From JAGOFO01 sp964522105 (GTDB taxonomy: Bacteria; Myxococcota_A; UBA9042; DTJE01): DNA of 64,000 nucleotides. The notes beneath the pieces were generated by a model that saw only the letters and a program-made list of their open reading frames with translations, was not told the DNA's origin and searched no databases. The stretch covers positions 15,392-79,391 of the forward strand of contig CAZFVA010000016.1 of the NCBI GenBank assembly GCA_964522105.1. Direction: 5' to 3'. Below are positions 1 through 6,650 of the stretch, piece after piece (the stretch's first letter is position 1; every line of letters begins with the position of its first letter). A program made the translations under genes and the position numbers.

Positions 1-1048
1 ATCTGCCCTGTCCGTATTCCCCATAAATTTCAGATGTTTCCACCTGACGAAGTCCGGTGGCAGCGATGATTGCGCCAACGTCGTATTCGACAATCTGGTC
101 TTCATCTTCATAGTTGATTGCGCCGACCTGGCAGACCTTTTCGCAGATTCCGCACTTGCCTGTCTTGAACTTCAGGCAGTTGGTCTTGTCGATGACCGGC
201 TTGTTCGGGACGGCCTGCGGAAAAGGCGTGTATATGGCGGTTCTTTTGCCAAGGCCTTCGTCAAATTCGGACGGAATCTTCTTGACCGGGCATTTCTGGA
301 TGCAGACGCCGCAGCCGGTGCATTTGACCGGGTCAACGCATCTGGCCTTCAGGCGGACTTTAACCTTGAAATTCCCGACGAAGCCTTCGACTCCGACGAC
401 TTCGGCGTAAGTGACAAGCGTGATTTTCGGGTGCTGTGCCGCATCGACCATCTTCGGCGTCAGGATGCACTGCGAGCAGTCAAGCGTCGGGAACGTTTCC
501 GACAGCGCGGCCATGCGTCCGCCGATGCTGGGGCTTTTGTCCAGCAGGATGACTTCATGACCTGTATTGGCGATGTCAAGCGCGACCTGGATGCCGCCGA
601 CGCCGCCACCGATTACAAGAGCCCGTTTTGTAACAGGAATCTTGATTGGGAACAGCTTCTGGTTCCTGACTGTCTTGGCCACAAGCGAGCGGACGATGTC
701 GATGGCCTTGGCCGTCGCGTCTTCCCTGTTTTCATGAACCCACGAGCAATGCTCGCGGATGTTGGCCATCTCGCACAGGTATGGGTTCAGGCCGGCCATG
801 GCGCACGCGCCACGGAAAGTCTTTTCGTGCATGCGCGGCGAACAGGCTGCGACGACGACGCCGGTCAGTCCGTGTTCGGTGATGGCATTCCTGATCATGT
901 CCTGGCCAGGACTGGAACACATGTATTTATAGTCGATTGCGACAGCCACATTCTGGAGCGTGGAGGCATACTCCGCGACCCGGGCGCAATCAACCGTCCT
1001 ACCGATGTTTTCCCCACAATGACAGACAAATACGCCTATGCGTGACAT
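1..1048 (-). CDS. hdrA: HdrA-like heterodisulfide reductase subunit A (3' part outside window)
   Basis: FAD and iron-sulfur subunit of an Hdr complex, which passes electrons between thiol/disulfide couples and low-potential carriers, in some complexes by flavin-based electron bifurcation. My translation of the minus strand starts MSRIGVFVCHCGENIG, the hallmark HdrA N-terminus. A FAD-binding GGGVGG loop follows near residue 147, then CSQCILTPKM near 191. After these come ferredoxin-type clusters CTGCGVC near 243 and a second Cys-rich site near 291-306. The frame stays open to base 1, giving 349 codons; full HdrA is about 650 residues or more, so the C-terminal half lies outside. The ATG at 1048 has a GAGGAG box 10 nt upstream and overlaps the end of hdrB by 13 bp, indicating translational coupling. 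Family assignment is firm; the physiological partner (hydrogenase, formate dehydrogenase or FlxABCD) is not visible. Confidence 0.93.
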   Translation of the reverse strand, partial: MSRIGVFVCHCGENIGRTVDCARVAEYASTLQNVAVAIDYKYMCSSPGQDMIRNAITEHGLTGVVVAACSPRMHEKTFRGACAMAGLNPYLCEMANIREHCSWVHENREDATAKAIDIVRSLVAKTVRNQKLFPIKIPVTKRALVIGGGVGGIQVALDIANTGHEVILLDKSPSIGGRMAALSETFPTLDCSQCILTPKMVDAAQHPKITLVTYAEVVGVEGFVGNFKVKVRLKARCVDPVKCTGCGVCIQKCPVKKIPSEFDEGLGKRTAIYTPFPQAVPNKPVIDKTNCLKFKTGKCGICEKVCQVGAINYEDEDQIVEYDVGAIIAATGLRQVETSEIYGEYGQGR

Positions 1049-1869
1049 ATGCTGAATTTCTCCTCGAATTTTCCGGGCATCGCGACGAAGTGCGCGCCAA
1101 GCTTCAGTTCCTTTGCCGGGACACCCATGCAGAGGGCAATCAGTTCGGACAGGTAAAGGACCGGGATTCCGCCCATGTCCCTGTTCAACTTGCGAATTTC
1201 CGCCTGCCTCATGTCAAGGTTGACGTGACACAGCGGACACGACGTAACAATGATTTCCGCCCCGCGCTTCAGCGAATCCTTCAGGATGTCACCGGAAAGC
1301 TTGTGGACGACGTTGACGGCGGCCAGCGAGAAACTGGCACCGCAGCATTCGGTCTTGAACGGCCAGTCAACTGACGTCATTCCAAGGGCTTTCAGTGAAT
1401 TTTCCATCGTCATCGGATTTTCACAGTCTTCCTTGAAAACGGCGGCCGGCTTGTTCAGAAGGCAGCCGTAGTAGCAGCCTATCTTCATGTCCAGCTTGCG
1501 GGTCTGTTTCGCCAGAATCTTGTCGATATTGGCGGCAATCAGGTCGGGCAGGTTCACGACTTTGACCGGTGAATGCGTTTCGTCGGCCACGACCCGAAGG
1601 CGGTTGTAGCAGGCGGCGCATGGGGCAAAGATGGTGTCCAGGCCCATGTTCTGTGCCGAATCAATGTTCACTGTGACCAGACCCTGAGCGGCCTTTGCGC
1701 TTACCTTGTGAGCCGAGCTGGCCCCGCAGCAGCACCAGTCTTCAATTTCGCGCAGTTCGATATCCAGGGCGTCCATCAGAACTTTGATCGACGTCGCAAA
1801 ATCGTTGGCCGCGCCGTGAAGCGAACAGCCGGGGAAATATGCCATCACCGTTTTTCCAGCGGTTTCCAT
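1036..1869 (-). CDS. hdrB: HdrB-like heterodisulfide reductase subunit B
   Basis: Catalytic subunit of the heterodisulfide reductase module. The 277-residue protein carries two CCG domains. The first has C15, the C46-C48 run and C84/C87 (CAAC). The second has CYYGC, ECCG and SCPLC. In methanogen HdrB the two CCG domains bind noncubane [4Fe-4S] clusters that cleave CoM-S-S-CoB; bacterial homologues act on other or unknown disulfides. Length matches the standard single-protein two-CCG form, not the split HdrB1/B2 of some sulfur oxidisers. It lies 8 bp downstream of hdrC and overlaps hdrA by 13 bp, in transcription order hdrC-hdrB-hdrA. The substrate cannot be told from sequence. Confidence 0.93.
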   Translation of the reverse strand: METAGKTVMAYFPGCSLHGAANDFATSIKVLMDALDIELREIEDWCCCGASSAHKVSAKAAQGLVTVNIDSAQNMGLDTIFAPCAACYNRLRVVADETHSPVKVVNLPDLIAANIDKILAKQTRKLDMKIGCYYGCLLNKPAAVFKEDCENPMTMENSLKALGMTSVDWPFKTECCGASFSLAAVNVVHKLSGDILKDSLKRGAEIIVTSCPLCHVNLDMRQAEIRKLNRDMGGIPVLYLSELIALCMGVPAKELKLGAHFVAMPGKFEEKFSICHA

Positions 1870-1877
1870 TTGTTACC

Positions 1878-2387
1878 TCAATCCTTCTTAAACAGGGCCC
1901 GGACCTTGGTCATCTTCTTTTTTCTGGACGGGAAGAACGAAAGTTTTCCCTTCACCAGCATAAGAACCGCGTTCCACAAGTCCTGGAACAGATTGAGAGT
2001 TCTCATCTTCAATTCTGCGACCAGGGTAAGCTCGAACGAGCGGCCGAACATCTGAACGCCGTTCAGGAACGACTTATGGAAGGCCATCAGCTTGCGGGCC
2101 TTCGGATGAACCTTTTTCGCCTCGACAGATTTTTCACAAAGAAGGTCCATCAGATGCGGCAGATTCACTTCCTGAGGACATCTTGAGTAGCATGTCTGAC
2201 AACCGGCGCAGTACCAGATGCTGGTGCTGGAAAGCACTTTGTCCACCTGATCAACCTGGACCAGTCTTATGACCTGATGCGGAAGAATATCCATGAACGG
2301 AGCCATCTGGCAGCCGGCGCTGCATTTGCCACACTGGTAGCAATTGGTCGCGTCGCTGTCCCATCTTTTTTCAAGGTGCTTGCTCAT
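1878..2387 (-). CDS. hdrC: HdrC-like heterodisulfide reductase subunit C (2x[4Fe-4S])
   Basis: Electron-transfer subunit linking HdrA to HdrB. In 169 residues it holds two classic ferredoxin motifs, CYQCGKCSAGC at residues 16-26 and CAGCQTCYSRCP at 60-71, followed by a helical, Lys-rich C-terminus. This layout and size are standard for HdrC. It is the first gene of the hdrCBA operon; its ATG follows an AGAGGA ribosome site about 5 nt upstream. The intergenic stretch 2388-2555 would hold the operon promoter, but I see no convincing -35/-10 pair there. Confidence 0.92.
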   Translation of the reverse strand: MSKHLEKRWDSDATNCYQCGKCSAGCQMAPFMDILPHQVIRLVQVDQVDKVLSSTSIWYCAGCQTCYSRCPQEVNLPHLMDLLCEKSVEAKKVHPKARKLMAFHKSFLNGVQMFGRSFELTLVAELKMRTLNLFQDLWNAVLMLVKGKLSFFPSRKKKMTKVRALFKKD

Positions 2388-2555
2388 CGAAGTCCTCTTT
2401 AACCCCCGAATGTGGGAACTTTACAAAAGTAATTCCCATTTTGCTGGACAAGTATTCAGGACATGACACATCGAGTCAAGCGGATCATAAGGGAGTTAAG
2501 TGATTTTATTCACAGATGCGGTCAGGTGCGGGCCGGTCGCCGGATTGAGTGCTTT

Positions 2556-3560
2556 TCAGACTGCGCCGCGGCACGTTTCAAATGTCGGTGTACAGCCCTC
2601 GGTTTCCTGGCATTCCATGCAACTTTCGGACGATGGGTCGGTCATACAGGGCATTGCGCAGTTGTTCAAGACGCATACGGCGGCGTCTGAATAACAGGCC
2701 GCGCATCCCGGGGTCAGATTGGTGGCGTCCTTTGTGCACAGGGCGGCACAAGCCGTTGCGTTCGGGTCCGACATACAACTGAGTGTGCAGCTTGTCGCGT
2801 GCGACCTGATGTCGGCCTGGTCAGCTTGAATCAGGGCCAGATCGGCTTCGCTCTGGCATCTGTCGGCAGGATTTTCCACCGTTCCACACGCCGTTTCGCA
2901 TTCTTCCATGGTGGTAAACGTAAAGTCGCACCAGGGCCCGCAGCCGCAACAGCCCGGACAGGTGCCGATGCAGGTTTCGCCATTGAATATGAAGAGGTTG
3001 GCTGCATCGCACGTTTCAAGAATCTCGGATTCCTGTATGGTTACGCAAGCTTGCCCTTCAAGGGTGCAGACGCCCGGTCCGGCGTATTGGAATCCGCAGT
3101 CGAGTTCGCACGGGCAGAAGGCTGCACCGTGGCACGCTTCGTTCAAGTCGCAGTCGTCGTCGGTCCAGCACCGGTCTGTCAGGGGGGATTCGACACACAG
3201 ACCGAAATCGTGCGTTTCTGTTCCGATACACCTGCCGTCGCAGTCGTCATCCGTCAGGCAGCACCCGGCCGGGATGTGCACGTCCAGGGGCAGGTCTGTT
3301 ACCAAATCGGTTGTGACGTCCGCAGACGCATCAGCCGAACTGTCAGGCATGTCTGGTATGTCCGCCGATACGTCGGCACCGGCAGTGTCCGGGGCGATGT
3401 CATGGCGCACATCTGCCACGCCGTCAGTCGTCACATTGTCTGTAGCTGCAACGTCAGGTACATCCAGCCGGCCAAGGTCCCCGGCGTCCTGATTGGACGA
3501 TCCGGTACCGCAGGAAGCAACAGCTAACGTCAGTAACAATGTTGTGAAGATGTTTTTCAA
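2556..3560 (-). CDS. Cys-rich surface lipoprotein with Asp/Thr-rich stalk
   Basis: Function unknown. The 334-residue protein starts with a lipoprotein signal ending VASC (lipidated Cys17). A stalk of about 80 residues follows, dominated by Asp, Ala, Val, Thr and Ser. Next are Cys-dense modules beginning AGCCLTDDDCDGRC near residue 97 and running to the C-terminus, where the pattern becomes CxxxC-rich and helical (for example CTLSCMSD, CAALCTKD). This architecture is typical of extracellular myxobacterial lipoproteins. The many cysteines imply oxidative folding outside the cytoplasm. It sits between the hdr operon and the GAF gene on the same strand, with no obvious functional link to either. 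Confidence 0.8.
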   Translation of the reverse strand: MKNIFTTLLLTLAVASCGTGSSNQDAGDLGRLDVPDVAATDNVTTDGVADVRHDIAPDTAGADVSADIPDMPDSSADASADVTTDLVTDLPLDVHIPAGCCLTDDDCDGRCIGTETHDFGLCVESPLTDRCWTDDDCDLNEACHGAAFCPCELDCGFQYAGPGVCTLEGQACVTIQESEILETCDAANLFIFNGETCIGTCPGCCGCGPWCDFTFTTMEECETACGTVENPADRCQSEADLALIQADQADIRSHATSCTLSCMSDPNATACAALCTKDATNLTPGCAACYSDAAVCVLNNCAMPCMTDPSSESCMECQETEGCTPTFETCRGAV

Positions 3561-3592
3561 TGTGACCCCCGCCTTAATGTGACTATTTCCAG

Positions 3593-4087
3593 TTAAGCAT
3601 CCCGCAATGCCTTCATGGCAGGCGCCAGAATGCGGCCGACCGATTCCAGAAAAGCTTCATCGTCACGGCTGAAACCGGACACTTCGGTGCTGTCTATGTC
3701 AATTTGACCCAGAATTTCGCCGGATGTGCCCGCCGCACTGTCGCCGGTTGTAACATCCCGCACCAGCACGACTATTTCTGATCGCGTCTGCAGGTTGCAG
3801 GCCAGGTAGTTGTCAAGCAGGCGCACGTCGCCAACGATCTGGTTTTTGTTCTGCGCCACAGCCGTCCCGCAGACGCCACGGCCAACCGGTATGCGCACGT
3901 GGTCGGTAGTCGGCCCGACGTAAGGCCCCACCCGCAGTTCATCACCATGCAAAATGTATACGCCGACCCAGTAGTACTTTGGAAAAGCGTCTTTGATAAG
4001 TTGCATTGCGTTCAGGATCGTTTGTGCCGGGTCAGCACCTGGAGTTGCTGTGTCTCTGATGGCCGTCAATAACTCGTTTTGATACAT
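3593..4087 (-). CDS. GAF-domain free methionine-(R)-sulfoxide reductase-like protein
   Basis: The 164-residue GAF protein closely follows the fRMsr (YebR) family, which reduces free Met-R-sulfoxide in the cytoplasm. It shows the family segments IPVGRGVCGTA, YLACNLQTRSEIV and a C-terminal GQIDIDS. The two cysteines are 24 residues apart, as are E. coli Cys94 and catalytic Cys118. The position 10 residues before the first Cys, where E. coli has resolving Cys84, is His here (DHVRIPVG). The thiol relay may therefore be altered, or the protein may be a sensor. I prefer the ATG at 4087 over the longer frame to 4315: homologues begin here, an AAAGGA-type box lies upstream, and the extension would cover the divergent lipoprotein's promoter and start. 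Confidence 0.8.
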   Translation of the reverse strand: MYQNELLTAIRDTATPGADPAQTILNAMQLIKDAFPKYYWVGVYILHGDELRVGPYVGPTTDHVRIPVGRGVCGTAVAQNKNQIVGDVRLLDNYLACNLQTRSEIVVLVRDVTTGDSAAGTSGEILGQIDIDSTEVSGFSRDDEAFLESVGRILAPAMKALRDA

Positions 4088-4157
4088 GATTATGTCACTG
4101 CGTCCTTTCCAGATTGTCGGTTTCCGGCTTCCCGCCCAAGGGAACCGGTTCTGGTTC

Positions 4158-4186
4158 TTGACTGCCTTTTTCGGCAGGAATAATCT
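4158..4186 (+). promoter_or_regulatory. putative sigma70-type promoter for the 4218 lipoprotein gene
   Basis: TTGACT at 4158-4163, a 17-nt spacer, then TAATCT at 4181-4186, with the start codon 31 nt further on. The -35 box is good and the -10 box weak. The spacer contains a 5-bp inverted repeat, CTGCC/GGCAG. It lies in the divergent region between the GAF gene and this lipoprotein. Confidence 0.4.
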
Positions 4187-4217
4187 AGCAGCAACTGTAA
4201 CTCTTTTGGGGAAAATC

Positions 4218-4667
4218 ATGCGTAAACAATGCTTTGTGCTGTCGCTGCTGGCATTTGTGCTGGTCCTCGGCTGTGAAGAAACTGGTGGTGGAAATGATAC
4301 CGGTAATGACAGCAATGTTGGCTCTGATGATGTGGAAGTAGTGGAAGGGCAGGATCTGGCGATTGGAACTGACGTTATTGCTGGTGATAAACTGGGTGCC
4401 TGTGTTCTTCAGAACAATGTACCGGAAATTACGGCCTGTATGATTTATTGTGGCGAGACCGGGATAATGCTTGATGCTCAGAAGCAGGGCTGCGAAGCTA
4501 ACGGCTACTGGGTTGACGAGCCTGTTTGTCCGGCCGGTTCCCTTGGTGTCTGCCGTGTTGATGCTATTATGTGCGAGCAATACTGCTACCAGGACGCAGA
4601 CCTGACAGTGGCCGAATCGCTGGAAAACTGTATTGAGATTTGCGGCGGTACTTTCGAAACGTTCTGA
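4218..4667 (+). CDS. small Cys-containing lipoprotein
   Basis: No function recognised. The 149-residue product has a short lipoprotein signal (MRKQCFVLSLLAF...VLGC, lipidation at Cys19). A Gly/Asn/Asp-rich linker follows, then a compact C-terminal domain of about 90 residues with roughly ten cysteines, including CMIYCGE and CEQYCYQD. I chose the ATG at 4218, not upstream in-frame starts, because it gives a proper signal peptide and follows a GGGGAAAA box. The coding sequence is more AT-rich than its neighbours, with many third-position A/T. The S8 protease begins 27 bp downstream on the same strand, so co-transcription is plausible. Confidence 0.72.
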   Translation: MRKQCFVLSLLAFVLVLGCEETGGGNDTGNDSNVGSDDVEVVEGQDLAIGTDVIAGDKLGACVLQNNVPEITACMIYCGETGIMLDAQKQGCEANGYWVDEPVCPAGSLGVCRVDAIMCEQYCYQDADLTVAESLENCIEICGGTFETF

Positions 4668-4694
4668 TGATATGCGGGGTTTGAAGCGAACCGG

Positions 4695-6650
4695 ATGATT
4701 TGTAAAAGTGGTGTTGCTGGTCGTTTTCTGTCGGTCCTGATGTTACTTACCTTTGCGGTTTCAGCCGTTGTTGTTTTGCGGGCATCCGATTCGTCAGCAG
4801 CAGGTGGCATTTCAGCCGAACCTCCATTAATGCCGGTATTGTCCTATGTTGGCGTTGACGGGCGTCTGGTGTCGCTGCAGCAGATTTCTGCTGATATTCC
4901 GGGGCTTGCAAGGTTCAGTACGGACAACCCGCGCAGGCCGCTGCGCCTTGGTAACGGGCTGCTTGTTCGTTTTACCGGGCCGACCCGTGAAGTGCCGGGT
5001 GATCTGATGGCGCTGGCAGGTATTAACCCGGAACGACCGATTGACCGCGAAATGACGACCTGGCTTTTTCGTGCTGACGGTCCGGAAAGTGTGCTGATGG
5101 CATCCCGAATTCTTGCTGGACGGCCCGGTGTCCGATGGGCACTGCCCGACTTCGTGGTTCATTTTGATTTGCATTCTATCCCCGGGCGAAATGATGTACC
5201 TCCAAACACCTATGATCCTTTTTACTCGCAGCAGTGGGCGTTCCTGCCCGGGGAGACCGGTACGATTGACGCTCAGATCGCCTGGAATGTGACGAAAGGG
5301 GATCCCCGGGTTGTTGTCGCCGTGATTGATACCGGGGTCGACAATCTTCATCCCGACCTTGGTGCCGATCGGTTTGTGCCTGGATGGGATGCCCTGGAAA
5401 GTGATGATAACGCCTGGCCGGGGCCGCTGGCGGCCGGTGGCCATGGCACTCACTGCGCCGGAATCATCGGTGCCCTGCATAACGATCGTGGCGTCGCCGG
5501 GCTGTGCCCTGACTGCAAACTGATGGGGCTTCGTTTCTTGACCGGTCTGCCGGGTGATGAGCACGTGGCTGAACTTTCAAATGCCGCCGAAGCGCTGCAT
5601 CAGGCCGCTGACAAAGGCGCCTGGGTTATCAACAATTCCTGGGGCATTTACAACATTAACAAGCCGAAAGTGCCGATGGAGCCGATCCTGGAAGCTGCCC
5701 GCTACGCCGCAACACATGGCGGACCTGATGGGAACGGCGCCTTCGTTGTGTTTGCATCCGGCAATCAGACCGGGTGGGATGAAGCCGCTCAGAAGGCATA
5801 CGCATTGAAAATTGCCGCTGACGATCTGGCCGCTTTGCCTGAAGTAATGTCTGTAGGGGCGACAGGACCGGATGACGTGCGGCAGTTGTATTCCCAGTAC
5901 GGCCCCGAGCTGGATATCACAGCTCCCGGTGGCGGATTCCTGCCGACCGATCCGCAGATAGTGACACTGGACACTTCCGGTGAAACGGCAGGGAAGGGTA
6001 ACGGCGCGAACAAGGGCGACGGTGCCCACTATGCGTCGGCACTGCTTCTGGAAGCAACACAGAACGGCCTTTCTGAACCTGACTTGACCGGAGAAGTAAC
6101 CGTGTATTTCAACGGAACTTCCTCGGCGGCCCCGATGGTGGCCGGTGTGGCCGCGTTGATATGGTCGGCGGATCTTCTGGACGGACAGATTGACCTTTCT
6201 GCTGCTGATGTGCGGCGGATAATTGAGGCTACGGCAGACAAAGTTGGACCACTGCCATATGCGGCAGGACGCAACGACGAATATGGACATGGTCGGTTGA
6301 ATGCAGGAAGGGCTGTTGAGGTCGCCGTTCAGGGTCTGGACGTCATTGAATCAGATACAGTTTCGGCAGAAGATTCGTCGGATTCAGGTCTGAAACAGGA
6401 CGTTATTACAGGGGAAAATGTCGCCGCAGATTCCGGCCCGGTCGAAACCGGGACCGTCGATGCCGGCCTGACCGATTACGGGACGGTTATCGTTGATAAT
6501 TCAATTGAAACGGGTGGCGGCGGCTGTTCGGCGTCGGGCAATCTGGCTGCCGGATCAGGTTCCCACCAATCCCTGGTTTTTTTGTTGCTTGCATTGCTTC
6601 TGTTTACTGGCGTGCTGTCCTGTCGGCTTTCAACAAAACGGCTTCGTTGA
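4695..6650 (+). CDS. subtilisin-like (S8) serine protease with C-terminal sorting-type anchor
   Basis: Secreted endopeptidase of 651 residues. An N-terminal signal helix (about 10-30) and a propeptide-like region (about 45-160) precede the S8 domain. The catalytic triad is visible: Asp212 (VIDTGVD), His250 (GGHGTHCAG) and Ser476 (NGTSSAAP), with oxyanion Asn357 (ASGNQTG). After the catalytic domain come an Asp/Ser/Val-rich stalk (about 550-615) and a tail of GGGCS, a roughly 20-residue hydrophobic helix and a basic end (STKRLR). This resembles MYXO-CTERM, whose Cys is processed and anchored at the cell surface in myxobacteria. The last 47 bp overlap the end of the convergent protease gene. 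Activity is well supported; the sorting signal is inferred from pattern. Confidence 0.93.
   Translation: MICKSGVAGRFLSVLMLLTFAVSAVVVLRASDSSAAGGISAEPPLMPVLSYVGVDGRLVSLQQISADIPGLARFSTDNPRRPLRLGNGLLVRFTGPTREVPGDLMALAGINPERPIDREMTTWLFRADGPESVLMASRILAGRPGVRWALPDFVVHFDLHSIPGRNDVPPNTYDPFYSQQWAFLPGETGTIDAQIAWNVTKGDPRVVVAVIDTGVDNLHPDLGADRFVPGWDALESDDNAWPGPLAAGGHGTHCAGIIGALHNDRGVAGLCPDCKLMGLRFLTGLPGDEHVAELSNAAEALHQAADKGAWVINNSWGIYNINKPKVPMEPILEAARYAATHGGPDGNGAFVVFASGNQTGWDEAAQKAYALKIAADDLAALPEVMSVGATGPDDVRQLYSQYGPELDITAPGGGFLPTDPQIVTLDTSGETAGKGNGANKGDGAHYASALLLEATQNGLSEPDLTGEVTVYFNGTSSAAPMVAGVAALIWSADLLDGQIDLSAADVRRIIEATADKVGPLPYAAGRNDEYGHGRLNAGRAVEVAVQGLDVIESDTVSAEDSSDSGLKQDVITGENVAADSGPVETGTVDAGLTDYGTVIVDNSIETGGGGCSASGNLAAGSGSHQSLVFLLLALLLFTGVLSCRLSTKRLR

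Noticed and set aside
2388..2555. Promoter for the hdr operon
   Set aside because: A TTGTCC-type box is present on the minus strand but no convincing -10 box at suitable spacing, so no promoter is annotated.
2799..3527. Long open frame (242 codons) on the plus strand opposite the Cys-rich lipoprotein
   Set aside because: It is antisense to a gene with a clear signal peptide and ordered Cys modules; its translation shows no domain and arises from the sense codon bias.
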